Assembly: GCA_001449105.1 (NCBI GenBank) | Contig: LNIY01000139.1 | Span: 50,295-114,294, forward strand | DNA: 64,000 nucleotides | Direction of reading: 5' to 3' | Source: Caulobacter vibrioides | Lineage (GTDB): Bacteria; Pseudomonadota; Alphaproteobacteria; Caulobacterales; Caulobacteraceae | Shown: in pieces, positions 16,684 to 25,497 of the stretch | How positions within the stretch are numbered: the first letter of the stretch is position 1 | Layout: each line of letters begins with the position of its first letter | Made by a program: the position numbers and the translations under genes | Notes under the pieces: generated by a model | Told to the model about the DNA's origin: nothing | Databases searched by the model: none | Seen by the model: only the letters and a program-made list of their open reading frames with translations

Positions 16684-16698
16684 GAACGTTCAGGGAAC
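16684..16698. promoter_or_regulatory. LexA (SOS) box upstream of ssb
   Basis: GAAC-GTTCAGG-GAAC is, on the other strand, GTTC-N7-GTTC, the perfect alphaproteobacterial LexA operator. It lies 90 bp upstream of ssb, in its likely promoter. Confidence 0.8.
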
Positions 16699-16787
16699 AA
16701 ATCTTGCTTTTCTGATTGCCGAGTCGTTAACGTCCTGATTTCGAGATTCCGGCGCGTTGGGTCGCCGGGCGAGAACAGGGCATCGCC

Positions 16788-17321
16788 ATGGCTGGCAGCG
16801 TCAACAAGGTCATCCTCGTCGGGAACCTCGGGGCCGACCCCGAAATCCGCACCCTCAACTCGGGCGACCGCGTCGCCAACCTGCGCATCGCCACGTCCGA
16901 GACCTGGCGCGACCGCTCCAGCGGCGAGCGCAAGGAAAAGACCGAGTGGCACCGGGTCGTGATCTTCAACGACAACCTGGTGAAGGTGGCCGAGAGCTAC
17001 CTGCGCAAGGGCTCGACCGTCTACATCGAGGGCGCCATCCAGACCCGCAAGTGGACCGACCAGCAGGGCCAGGAAAAGTACTCGACCGAAATCGTCCTGC
17101 AGAAGTTCCGCGGCGAACTGACCATGCTGGGCGGTCGCGGCGACGGCGCCGGCGCCTCGTCGGGCGGCGGCTATGACGACGGCTACGGCCAGGGCGGCGG
17201 TGGCGGCGGCTACGGCGGCGGTCAGGGCGGCGGCAACTTCGGCGGCGGCGCGCCGCGCAGCCAGCCCAGCGGCCCGCGCGAGAGCTTCTCGGCCGACCTG
17301 GACGACGAAATCCCGTTCTAA
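16788..17321 (+). CDS. ssb: single-stranded DNA-binding protein
   Basis: Ssb coats single-stranded DNA in replication, recombination and repair and recruits partners through its C-terminal tail. The 177-residue protein has an N-terminal OB fold (VNKVILVGNLGADPEIR through about residue 110), a Gly-rich linker (GQGGGGGGYGGGQGG) and the conserved acidic tip DLDDEIPF. The size is typical. The perfect LexA box upstream puts it in the SOS regulon, as in other alphaproteobacteria. A strong terminator follows. Confidence 0.97.
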   Translation: MAGSVNKVILVGNLGADPEIRTLNSGDRVANLRIATSETWRDRSSGERKEKTEWHRVVIFNDNLVKVAESYLRKGSTVYIEGAIQTRKWTDQQGQEKYSTEIVLQKFRGELTMLGGRGDGAGASSGGGYDDGYGQGGGGGGYGGGQGGGNFGGGAPRSQPSGPRESFSADLDDEIPF

Positions 17322-17345
17322 GCGTCCGTCATCGGATGAAATGCG

Positions 17346-17384
17346 AAAGGCGGCGGTTCCGAGAGGGGCCGCCGCCTTTTCTTT
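17346..17384 (+). terminator. terminator after ssb
   Basis: An 11-bp stem AAAGGCGGCGG with CCGCCGCCTTT around a twelve-base loop is followed by TCTTT. Confidence 0.85.
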
Positions 17385-17734
17385 GCGCGTTCGGCGCCGG
17401 AGCGCGCGGCGCCCGGTCAGGCCTCGTCGGTTCGCGACGGCCTTGGGTTTGACGCGCGCCTCGCCGGGCTATGGGATGCGGGAATGCGCCGTCCCGCAGG
17501 TTGGGAGCGTATCAAATTCAGGTCCAGCAAGCCCGCCGCGACGAAGAGTATGCGCGGCGGCCGGGAGACGTATTTCCTCACGCTGTCGAGTAACGGTGCT
17601 GGTGCATATTAAATGATCTCGTTTGTCGTTGGCGGAACCACGAAGAAAAGTGGGCTTCTGTAACGGCGATTTCTGTTTTTTGACCTGCGGTCGGGAGCCA
17701 GTCTCGTCGGGGGATCAGAAAGCAGGGGATAGCC
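17385..17734 (+). other. long leader/promoter region of TonB receptor gene
   Basis: About 350 bp between the ssb terminator and the receptor gene hold no credible reading frame. AT-richer patches lie near 17600-17625 and 17660-17690, and the promoter probably lies there, but I recognise no operator, riboswitch or repeat. Confidence 0.5.
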
Positions 17735-20056
17735 GTGATCCAAGTCAAGTCGAACCGTCGTGCGTTTCGTCGTCTGAAGGCCGCCTTGCTGGCGGCCAGC
17801 GTCATGGGGGCGGGGGCGCCGGCCCTGGCCGAGGAAGACCCCAAGGGATCGGCCGACACGGTCGACGCCGTCGTCGTCACCGGCAAGCGGGTGTCGGAGG
17901 CCAGCGTCGCCATCGGCACCGACCAGGCCACCGCCACCGTCTCGATCACACGCGAGGCCCTGCTGTCGGCCCCGGCCGGCGTGACGGGCCTGAAGATGCT
18001 GGAGAGCCTGCCGGGCTTCAACGTCCAGGCCAACGACGCCCTGGGCATGTACGAGTTCGGCAATTCGGTCTCGGTGCGGGCCTTCAACTTCCAGCAGATC
18101 GGCTTTCTGCTCGACGGCATTCCGATGGGGCGCAGCGACCAGTTCGGCGGCAGCCCGATCTACCGCTATGTCGACAACGAGAACCTGGCGCGGGTGACGG
18201 CCTCGGCCGGGGCCGGCGACGTCTCGCTGCCCAGCTACGCCTCGCTGGGACCGATCGTCGACTACTTCACCAAGGCGCCGGACGCACAGGCCGGCGGCTC
18301 GATCAGCCAGACCCTGGGCGAGGACAACCTGCGCCGCAGCTTCCTGCGCCTGGAAAGCGGCCGTATCGGCCGGCTGTCGGGCTATGTGGCCGGGTCTTGG
18401 ATCAAGGGCGACCTGTGGCGCGGGCCGGGCTTCATCAAGCGCGAGCACTACGAGGGCAAGCTGGACTACGCCTTCGAGAGCGGCGGGAACCTGACGTTCC
18501 AGACCGTGCACAACGACTATTTCGACTACGACTCCCCGTCGATCACCAAGGCCCAGTACGACGGGACGGCGGGCGATCTGTTCGGGCGCAAGGGCAGGGA
18601 CTTCGCCTATCTCGGCTACGTGCCCAGCCTGCCGGTGACGACGGCGGGGGTGCCGTACTCCAACACCGCCTACAACCAGTACTACAAGTTCGCGGTCAAC
18701 GCTCGGCAGGACCACCTCTACGGCCTGTCGCTGAACAAGCCGATAGGCGAGACCTTCGAGATCCGTTCCACGGCCTATTACGAGGACAAGGGCGGCTACG
18801 GCGTCTCGCCCGAGGCCTACGCCACCTCGCTGTCCAGCTACAACGCCGAGCGGCTGATCGTGGCCGGCCTGACCGCGCCCAAGGGCGTGCAGTACGGCCT
18901 CTCGGGCGTCGACGGCACGCGCAAGGGGATCACGGTCGGCGGAACCTGGCGCGCGGGCAGCCACACCGTCCAGGCCGGGGTGTGGCTGGAGAAGGACGAC
19001 TACCACCGCACCCAGGCCCGCTATAACACCGTGGGCGGCCACCCGGACGGCGCGGCGCTGCTGAACGAGCCGGTGCACCTGCAGCGCAACTACACCTCCA
19101 CCCGCGAGACCACGCAGTTCTTCCTGAAGGACACGGTGCGGCTGCTCGACGACAAGCTGAAGGTGGAACTGGGCTTCAAGGCCACCGACATCGACTACGA
19201 GATCGCCGGCTATCGCAATCCGGCCGACTACATCGCCCAGCGCCGGCCCCGCATCACCGACAACTGGAAGGACAGCTTCCTGCCGCAGGTGGGCCTGGTC
19301 TATTCGATCAACAGCCGCGACCAGGTGTTCGCCTCCTATTCGGAGAACCTGGCCCTGCCGCGCGGCGCCGACGACATCTACTCGGCCGCCAGCCCGACCG
19401 TGCCCGGCCCGGATGCGGAGACGTCACAGAACCTGGAGATTGGCTATCGCGCCAACCGGCCGACCTTCAACGCCTCGTTCGTGGCCTACTACACCGCCTT
19501 CGAAAACCGGCTGCAGTCGTACGCCTCGGTGGTGCCGGGCAGCACGACGACCGAGACCTTCTTCCAGAATGTCGGCGGGGTGGAGGCCCACGGCGCCGAG
19601 TTCAGCGGCCAGTGGAAGCCGGAGCTGCTGGGCGGCAAGGTCTATTTCAACGCCAACCTGTCGTACAACCGCGCCGAGTTCGAGAACAACTTCGGGACCA
19701 ACTTCATCGCCGGCAACACGCTGCCGGACTTCCCGACCTGGCTGTTCCAGGGCGGGGTGACGTGGGAGCCGACCGACTGGGCGCTGGTCAACGTCTCGGC
19801 CCGTCACCTCAGCGACCGCTACACCAACTTCACCAACACCGAGAAGACCGACGGCTATACTGTCTGGAACGCCTATGTGGACCTCGGCGACGGCTTCGGC
19901 GTCGGGCCGCTGCAGCAGGTGAAGGCCCGCATCAACGTCGACAACATCTTCGACGAAGACTACCTGGGCACGATCAGCACCACCGTGAACACCGCCGCCA
20001 CCTTCCGTCCGGGCTCGCACCGGACCTTCCAGGTGACGCTGTCGGCGGACTTCTAG
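17735..20056 (+). CDS. TonB-dependent outer-membrane receptor
   Basis: The 773-residue protein is an outer-membrane beta barrel that imports a ligand using TonB energy. It has a signal peptide ending ALA, a TonB-box-like start of the mature protein (DTVDAVVVTGKR), a plug domain (about residues 65-180) with 'FLLDGIPMGR', and a barrel ending in 'FQVTLSADF' with the terminal aromatic Phe. The start is a GTG. It stands alone, with no regulator or transporter gene beside it, so the ligand cannot be predicted. Its TAG stop lies inside the left terminal repeat of the 188-bp element that follows. Confidence 0.9.
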   Translation: MIQVKSNRRAFRRLKAALLAASVMGAGAPALAEEDPKGSADTVDAVVVTGKRVSEASVAIGTDQATATVSITREALLSAPAGVTGLKMLESLPGFNVQANDALGMYEFGNSVSVRAFNFQQIGFLLDGIPMGRSDQFGGSPIYRYVDNENLARVTASAGAGDVSLPSYASLGPIVDYFTKAPDAQAGGSISQTLGEDNLRRSFLRLESGRIGRLSGYVAGSWIKGDLWRGPGFIKREHYEGKLDYAFESGGNLTFQTVHNDYFDYDSPSITKAQYDGTAGDLFGRKGRDFAYLGYVPSLPVTTAGVPYSNTAYNQYYKFAVNARQDHLYGLSLNKPIGETFEIRSTAYYEDKGGYGVSPEAYATSLSSYNAERLIVAGLTAPKGVQYGLSGVDGTRKGITVGGTWRAGSHTVQAGVWLEKDDYHRTQARYNTVGGHPDGAALLNEPVHLQRNYTSTRETTQFFLKDTVRLLDDKLKVELGFKATDIDYEIAGYRNPADYIAQRRPRITDNWKDSFLPQVGLVYSINSRDQVFASYSENLALPRGADDIYSAASPTVPGPDAETSQNLEIGYRANRPTFNASFVAYYTAFENRLQSYASVVPGSTTTETFFQNVGGVEAHGAEFSGQWKPELLGGKVYFNANLSYNRAEFENNFGTNFIAGNTLPDFPTWLFQGGVTWEPTDWALVNVSARHLSDRYTNFTNTEKTDGYTVWNAYVDLGDGFGVGPLQQVKARINVDNIFDEDYLGTISTTVNTAATFRPGSHRTFQVTLSADF

Positions 20057-20240
20057 GCCGCATCGACATTCATCGACGGCCGTCTCCCTAGTCCGTTCTT
20101 CCCCGCGAAGGCGGGGATCCAAGCTGCATTTCAGGAGACGGCGCGGCCGCAAGTGACCCGCAACCTCCGCTTGGGTCCCCGCCTTCGCGGGGAAGCTCGG
20201 TGAGAAGCGACTAAAATCGCTGAATGTCGATCCAACCTAG
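20053..20240. repeat. 188-bp MITE-like element, copy A
   Basis: Terminal inverted repeats of 19 bp (20053-20071 and 20222-20240, right end GAATGTCGATCCAACCTAG) enclose inner 16-bp inverted repeats (CCCCGCGAAGGCGGGG at 20101-20116, its complement at 20177-20192) and a 60-bp core (20117-20176). Copy B at 42751-42938 has the same length but the core is inverted. The terminal CTAG supplies the stop codons of both flanking, converging genes. Confidence 0.85.
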
Positions 20241-21124
20241 GCCGAGAGTTCCGCCACCACCCGCTCGCACAGGCGGTGGGTCTCAAGGGCGTCGAGGGCC
20301 GACAGGCGTCGGTCCTCGCGCACTGCGCTCAGGAACGCCTCGATCATCGCCTCGAAGCCGCGCTGGCGGGCGACGGTGGTCCAGTCGCCGCGTCGGGTCA
20401 GGCGCTCGCCGCCGGAAAAGTCGGTCACGTCGGCCAGGTTGACGATCCGCCGCTTGGCGCCGCCGCCCATCACCTCCAGCACCTCCTCGTTGGCGCCGCT
20501 GTGGCGGTTCATGATCCCGACGGCGTCCAGACCAGGACCGGTCAGATGCAGCATCACGTGCTGCAGCAGACCGCCCGCGACACGGCCCGAGATACGGGCC
20601 TCGCTCGCGCCGGGCGCCAGGAAGCGCAGGGAATCGACCACGTGGATGAAGTCGTCGAAGACCGTGCGCCGCACGGCGTCGGCATGGCCCGTGCGGTTCT
20701 TCTGCATCAGCACGAACGGCGCTCTCAGCGCCGCCGCCTCGGCCTGGGCGGGCGCGTAGCGGCGGTTGAAGCCGACCATCAGCGACACGCCGCGCGTCTC
20801 GGCCAGATCGACCACGCTCTCGCAAGCCTCCAGCGTGTCGGCGATCGGCTTGTCGACCAGGGTGGGCACGCCGGCCTCGATCAGGCGGGCGACGATCGTG
20901 GGGTGGACCTCGGTGGCGGCGTGGACGAAGGCCGCGTCGATGCCTTCCGCCAAGGCCTCTTCAAGATCGGTGTGCAGGCGGTCGACCCGCCAGGCCGCGC
21001 CCAGCTCGTCCAGCGTGGCGGTGCTGCGGGTGACGAAGGTCAGCTGTACGTCGGCGCGGGAGCCCAGCACCGGCAGGTAGGCTTTGCGGGCGATGTCGCC
21101 CAGGCCGATCATCGCCACGCGCAT
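20237..21124 (-). CDS. Gfo/Idh/MocA-family oxidoreductase
   Basis: The 295-residue protein is an NAD(P)-dependent dehydrogenase. It has an N-terminal Rossmann motif (VAMIGLGDIARKAYLP), the family's 'VDKPIADT' lysine-proline motif and a C-terminal substrate domain beginning near residue 125 ('GFNRRYAPA'). The ATG at 21124 was chosen because the Rossmann strand starts there. The gap to bioD is only 4 bp, so bioF, bioD and this gene form one operon; a role linked to biotin synthesis is possible but not established. The TAG stop lies in the right end of the 188-bp repeat. Confidence 0.82.
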   Translation of the reverse strand: MRVAMIGLGDIARKAYLPVLGSRADVQLTFVTRSTATLDELGAAWRVDRLHTDLEEALAEGIDAAFVHAATEVHPTIVARLIEAGVPTLVDKPIADTLEACESVVDLAETRGVSLMVGFNRRYAPAQAEAAALRAPFVLMQKNRTGHADAVRRTVFDDFIHVVDSLRFLAPGASEARISGRVAGGLLQHVMLHLTGPGLDAVGIMNRHSGANEEVLEVMGGGAKRRIVNLADVTDFSGGERLTRRGDWTTVARQRGFEAMIEAFLSAVREDRRLSALDALETHRLCERVVAELSA

Positions 21125-21128
21125 GGTC

Positions 21129-21791
21129 TTAGAGCTCCTTGGCCAAATGCTCCGCCAGGTCGCTTGCGTCCCAATGTTCGTCGCGCGGCGCAAGGAAGAT
21201 CGGGGTCTCGCGCTCGAACGCCCGCAGGGCGTCGGCGGTCTGCACGAGGTCGGGCGCGTCGAGGCTTTCGCTCATGACGATGGCGGCGATCCTCGCGCCC
21301 CGTGCGCGCAAGGCGACCAGCGCCGTCAGCACATGGCTGATCGTGCCCAGGTATGAGCCGGCGATCAGCAGCACCGGCAGGTCCAGCGCGGCGATCAGGT
21401 CGAGATTGGTCGCCTCGTCGGTCAGCGGCGACATCACCCCGCCGGCGCCTTCGACCAGCATCAGGTCGTGCGCGCCGGCCAGGGCCGCGCGGCAGTCGGC
21501 GACCAGGTCGCCCAGCCTCAGCACGTCGCCCTCCAGGCGGGCGGCCAGGTTCGGGGCCAGCGGCGCCAGGTAGCGGCGCGGCGAGATGCGGGGCAGGGCG
21601 GTCGGGTCGCCCAGGGCCTGCGCCAGACGAGCCGGATCGCTGCCCGAGGGATCGGCGGGATCGAAGCCGCTGACCACCGGCTTGAAGGCGGCGGTGGCGA
21701 CCCCCTTGTCCTTCAGCGCCCGGGTCAGGGCGCAGGCGACGTGGGTCTTGCCGATGTCGGTGCCGGTTCCGGCGACGAACAGGGCGCTCAC
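21129..21791 (-). CDS. bioD: dethiobiotin synthetase BioD
   Basis: BioD carboxylates and cyclises 7,8-diaminononanoate to dethiobiotin with ATP, the penultimate step of biotin synthesis. The 220-residue protein has the P-loop GTGTDIGKT at residues 8-16 and the carboxylate-binding motif VEGAGG at 113-118. The start is a GTG overlapping the bioF stop by 4 bp (GTGA), so translation is coupled. Confidence 0.93.
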   Translation of the reverse strand: MSALFVAGTGTDIGKTHVACALTRALKDKGVATAAFKPVVSGFDPADPSGSDPARLAQALGDPTALPRISPRRYLAPLAPNLAARLEGDVLRLGDLVADCRAALAGAHDLMLVEGAGGVMSPLTDEATNLDLIAALDLPVLLIAGSYLGTISHVLTALVALRARGARIAAIVMSESLDAPDLVQTADALRAFERETPIFLAPRDEHWDASDLAEHLAKEL

Positions 21792-22942
21792 GACCAGGCC
21801 TCGACATAGGGGCGGACCAGGGCCGCCAGGCGCAGGACCGCGTCGTCGGGATGGTCTGCGCTGAAGGCCAGACGCAGGCGGGCCGTGCCGGCGGGCACGG
21901 TCGGCGGACGGATGGCGACGACGAGGAAGCCCTCGGCCTCCAGGGCGGCGGAGGCGGCCAGCGCCGCGTCGGCCTCGCCGATCACCACCGGCACGATCGG
22001 GCTTTCGGCACGCGGCAGGCCCGCGGCCTCCGTGAACAGTCGCGCCTTGCGCAGCGGCTGGGCGGCGAAGGCCGGGTCGGCCTCGATCAGGTCGAGGGCG
22101 GCGATGGCGGCGGCGGCCGAGGCGGGCGGCAGGCCGGTGGTGTAGACGACGGTGCGGGCCCGAGTCTTCAGGAACTCCACCACGGCCTGCGAGCCGCACA
22201 GGTAGCCGCCGTACGAGCCCAGGGCCTTCGACAGCGTGCCCATCTGCAGCGGGATCTCGGCGTCGGGGAACAGGGCGGCCGTTCCCTTGCCGTCGCCCAG
22301 CACGCCCACGCCATGGGCGTCGTCGACCAGCAGCCAGGCGTCGTTGGCCTCGCAGACCGCCGACAGCCAGTCCAGGGGCGCCACGTCGCCATCCATCGAG
22401 AACACCCCGTCGGTGGCGACGATGGCGTGGCGGAAGCTCGAGCGGTGCTCGGCGAGAAGTTCGGCCAGGGCGTCGCTGTCGTTGTGCGGGAAGCTGACGA
22501 CCTTGGCCCCGGAAAGCTGCGCGCCGGCCCAGATGCAGGCGTGGGCCAGTTCGTCGACGAAGACGACGTCCTGCTTGCCGGCGAAGGTCGGGATCACGCC
22601 GGTGTTGGCCAGGTAGCCCGAGCCGAACACCACGCAGGCCTCGGTCCCTTTGAGGCGGGCCAGGCGCGTTTCCAGTTCCTCGATCAGCGGGTTGTCGCCG
22701 GTGACCAGGCGCGAGGCCCCCGAGCCCGCGCCGTGCTCGGCCACGGCGGCCTGGGCGGCGGCGATCACGGCCGGGTGCTGCGACAGGCCCAGATAGTCGT
22801 TGCAGGAAAAGGACAGCAGGCGCTTGCCGTCGCGCTCGACGACCGCGCCGGGCAGCCGGCGGGTCGGCTTGAGGCGGCGGCGCAGGCTCATGGCCTCCAG
22901 GGCCGCGAGCTTGCCGCTCGCGAAGGCGTCCAGACTGTGCAT
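21788..22942 (-). CDS. bioF: 8-amino-7-oxononanoate synthase BioF
   Basis: BioF condenses pimeloyl-ACP (or -CoA) with alanine in the first committed step of the biotin ring pathway; it is PLP-dependent. The 384-residue protein has 'SFSCNDYLGLS', the His of 'VDDAHGVGVLG', and the PLP lysine K239 in TLSKALGSYGG. It is the first gene of bioF-bioD-oxidoreductase and diverges from bioA across an 89-bp promoter region. No BioR-type operator (TTATCTATAA) is visible there. Confidence 0.95.
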   Translation of the reverse strand: MHSLDAFASGKLAALEAMSLRRRLKPTRRLPGAVVERDGKRLLSFSCNDYLGLSQHPAVIAAAQAAVAEHGAGSGASRLVTGDNPLIEELETRLARLKGTEACVVFGSGYLANTGVIPTFAGKQDVVFVDELAHACIWAGAQLSGAKVVSFPHNDSDALAELLAEHRSSFRHAIVATDGVFSMDGDVAPLDWLSAVCEANDAWLLVDDAHGVGVLGDGKGTAALFPDAEIPLQMGTLSKALGSYGGYLCGSQAVVEFLKTRARTVVYTTGLPPASAAAAIAALDLIEADPAFAAQPLRKARLFTEAAGLPRAESPIVPVVIGEADAALAASAALEAEGFLVVAIRPPTVPAGTARLRLAFSADHPDDAVLRLAALVRPYVEAWS

Positions 22943-23031
22943 TCCAATTCCTGTTCGCCCAGATTCCCATTTGCTCTGGGGGGCGAGCCCGTCTAGGCGG
23001 GGCGCCCCTCCGGTGCAACGAAAGGATCGCC

Positions 23032-24318
23032 ATGACCACTCCAGACTGGCTCTCCGAAGGCGCCAAGCACGTGTGGCGGCCCTACTGCCAGATGAAGACG
23101 GCCCCGGCGCCGCTTCCGGTGGTGCGGACCCACGGCTCGCGGATCGTGCTGGAGGACGGGCGCGAGCTGGTCGACGGCATCGCCAGCTGGTGGACGGCGG
23201 TCCACGGCTACAACCACCCCCATATCGCCGCGGCCGTGCGCGAGCAGCTGGAGGCGATGCCGCACGTGATGTTCGGCGGCCTGGCGCACGCGCCGGCCTA
23301 TCGGCTGGCCGCGCGGCTTGCGGCGATCCTTCCGGGCGAGCTGGATCACGTGTTCTTCGCCGAATCCGGCTCGGTCTCGGTCGAGATCGCCATGAAGATG
23401 GCGCTGCAGTTCCACATCAATCGCGGCGAGACGGGGCGCACGCGTTTCCTGTCGTTCCGCGGCGGCTACCACGGCGACACCCTGGCGACGATGACGATCT
23501 GCGATCCGGAGGAGGGGATGCACAGCCTGTTCTCGGGCGTGATGCCGAGCCAGGTGATCGCCGACCTGCCGCTGGACGAGGACTCCGAAGCCGCGCTCGA
23601 CGCCTTGCTGGCGCAGCGGGGCGGCGAGATCGCCGCCATGCTTACCGAGCCCCTCGTGCAGGGCGCCGGCGGCATGCTGTTCCATGACCCCGAGGTGCTG
23701 CGGCGCCTGCGCCGGCTGGCCGACAAGCACGGCGTGCTGCTGATCTTCGACGAGATATTCACCGGCTTTGGCCGCACCGGCGAGCTTTTCGCCATGCAGG
23801 CGGCCGGGATCGAGCCCGACATCGTCACGCTATCCAAGGCCCTGACGGGCGGCACGCTGCCGCTGTCGGCCGCCGTGGCCTCGCGCAAGGTGTTCGAGGC
23901 CTTCTGGTCGGACGATGCCGGCGCGGCCCTGATGCACGGCCCCACCTACATGGGCAGCGCGCTTGCCTGCGCGGCCGCCAACGCCTCGCTCGACCTGTTC
24001 GAGGCCGGAACCTGGAAGGCCGACGTGGCGCGGATTTCGGCCGCTCTGGCCACAGGGCTGGAGCCGTGCCGCAGCGCGCCGGGCGTGGTCGACGTGCGGG
24101 TGCTGGGGGCGATCGGGGTGGTGGAGTTCGCCTCGCCGGTGGCCGTCGGCGCGCTGTGCCAGGCCTTCGCAGCGAAGGGCGCCTGGATCCGGCCGATGGG
24201 CAAGGTGGTGTACCTGACCCCGGCCTTCACGACGCCCGACGGCGACCTGGAAATCCTCTTGTCGGCCATTCGCGACGTGATCGGAGCCGGTGGGGTTGAA
24301 GGAAGCGGCGGGGTCTGA
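23032..24318 (+). CDS. bioA: adenosylmethionine-8-amino-7-oxononanoate aminotransferase BioA
   Basis: BioA transfers an amino group from S-adenosylmethionine to KAPA, giving diaminononanoate. The 428-residue class III aminotransferase has 'WRPYCQMKTAP' near the start, 'FDEIFTGFGRTGELFA' (residues 239-254) and PLP lysine K269 in TLSKALTGG. It is transcribed divergently from bioFD. A bioB gene is not in the window. Confidence 0.95.
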   Translation: MTTPDWLSEGAKHVWRPYCQMKTAPAPLPVVRTHGSRIVLEDGRELVDGIASWWTAVHGYNHPHIAAAVREQLEAMPHVMFGGLAHAPAYRLAARLAAILPGELDHVFFAESGSVSVEIAMKMALQFHINRGETGRTRFLSFRGGYHGDTLATMTICDPEEGMHSLFSGVMPSQVIADLPLDEDSEAALDALLAQRGGEIAAMLTEPLVQGAGGMLFHDPEVLRRLRRLADKHGVLLIFDEIFTGFGRTGELFAMQAAGIEPDIVTLSKALTGGTLPLSAAVASRKVFEAFWSDDAGAALMHGPTYMGSALACAAANASLDLFEAGTWKADVARISAALATGLEPCRSAPGVVDVRVLGAIGVVEFASPVAVGALCQAFAAKGAWIRPMGKVVYLTPAFTTPDGDLEILLSAIRDVIGAGGVEGSGGV

Positions 24319-24330
24319 TCCAAGCGGCCC

Positions 24331-25233
24331 ATGTCCGCGTCCACCGGCCCCCTGACGACGATAGAACGCCTGGCGATCCTGGCGATCATCCTGACCTGGG
24401 GGCTGAACAACGCCGCGGCCAAGTTCGCCACCGCCGCCCTGCCGCCGATGATGGTGGGAGGCCTTCGCTTCCTGCTGGCGCTGGCCTTCCTGTTTCCGTT
24501 CGTACGGCCGCCGTTTCCCAACTGGAAGCGGCTGCTGCTGATCGTGCTGCTGTCGGGGCCGATCCACTTCGCCCTGATCTACATCGCCTTCGGCATGGCC
24601 AGGTCGTTGAGCCCGCTGGTGGTGGCCACCCAGCTCTGGATTCCGTTCACGGCCCTGTTCGCCTGGCGGATGCTGGGCGAGACGATGCGTATCCCGGCCG
24701 TCGTCGGCCTAGCGGTGGCCTTCGCCGGCGTGGCCTGGATGAGCCTCGACCCGCACGGCGCTGCCGACCTGCCGGCCATCGCGCTGGGCGTGACCGCCGC
24801 CGCCATCTGGGCGGTGGCCACGGTGCTGGTGCGCAAGTCGCCCGGCGTGAAGCCGCTGAAGGTGCAGGGGCTGACGGCCTTCGTCGCCGCGCCGATCCTG
24901 ATCGCCATGTCCTTCGCCTTCGAGGACGACGTCGCAGCCAGGGTGCAGGCCGCGCCGCCGCTGGCCTGGGCCTGCGTGGTGTTCGCCGGCGTCGTCTCGA
25001 CCATCGGGGCCAGCGCGCTGCTGTTCTGGCTGGTGCAGCGGCGCGAGCCGGGGCGGGTGACGCCGTATTTTCTGCTGACGCCGCTGGTTTCGTGCACGAT
25101 CGGGGTGCTGTTCATGGGCGATGCCCTGTCGCCGCAGCTGGTCATCGGCGGCGGCGCCACCATGGTCGGCGTGGCCCTGGTCGCCCTGACCGAGAAGAAG
25201 ACGCCGCCCGCGACCTCGGGCGATCCGGCTTAG
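24331..25233 (+). CDS. EamA/DMT-family transporter
   Basis: The 300-residue inner-membrane protein has about ten hydrophobic helices in two repeated EamA halves (residues about 12-140 and 150-290), the usual size and layout of drug/metabolite transporters. It lies 12 bp after bioA on the same strand; since some family members export vitamins or amino acids, a link to biotin is possible but only inferred from position. Its TAG stop overlaps by a few bases the stop of the convergent small membrane protein gene. Confidence 0.85.
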   Translation: MSASTGPLTTIERLAILAIILTWGLNNAAAKFATAALPPMMVGGLRFLLALAFLFPFVRPPFPNWKRLLLIVLLSGPIHFALIYIAFGMARSLSPLVVATQLWIPFTALFAWRMLGETMRIPAVVGLAVAFAGVAWMSLDPHGAADLPAIALGVTAAAIWAVATVLVRKSPGVKPLKVQGLTAFVAAPILIAMSFAFEDDVAARVQAAPPLAWACVVFAGVVSTIGASALLFWLVQRREPGRVTPYFLLTPLVSCTIGVLFMGDALSPQLVIGGGATMVGVALVALTEKKTPPATSGDPA

Positions 25234-25478
25234 TCCTCGTCGCCGTCGCGCCACTGCCAGGGGCCGTCGCTCTTCCAGCGGGCGACGAACATCACCACCA
25301 GCGTCATGACCACGACGAACACGCCGACCAGGCGCGGATGGGCCTTGCCGTAAAGGACGGCCGAAGCCAGCAGCAAGCCCATATAGAGGGCGACGACGGC
25401 CCAGCCTTCCCAACTGCAAGGCGGGCCCGCGCCATAGCCATGACGCTTGACCCTGAACCACGGCTTGCCGTCGGCCAC
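25230..25478 (-). CDS. small membrane protein, two helices
   Basis: The 82-residue protein has two membrane segments ('GWAVVALYMGLLLASAVLYG' and 'VGVFVVVMTLVVMFVARW') joined by a short loop, then a charged tail. The GTG start at 25478 follows GGGGGGAAG; the longer frame to 25643 runs into the upstream ATPase gene and has no such features. It lies 19 bp after that ATPase gene in the same direction. The function is unknown. Confidence 0.7.
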   Translation of the reverse strand: MADGKPWFRVKRHGYGAGPPCSWEGWAVVALYMGLLLASAVLYGKAHPRLVGVFVVVMTLVVMFVARWKSDGPWQWRDGDED

Positions 25479-25497
25479 GCTTCCCCCCGGATTAGTG

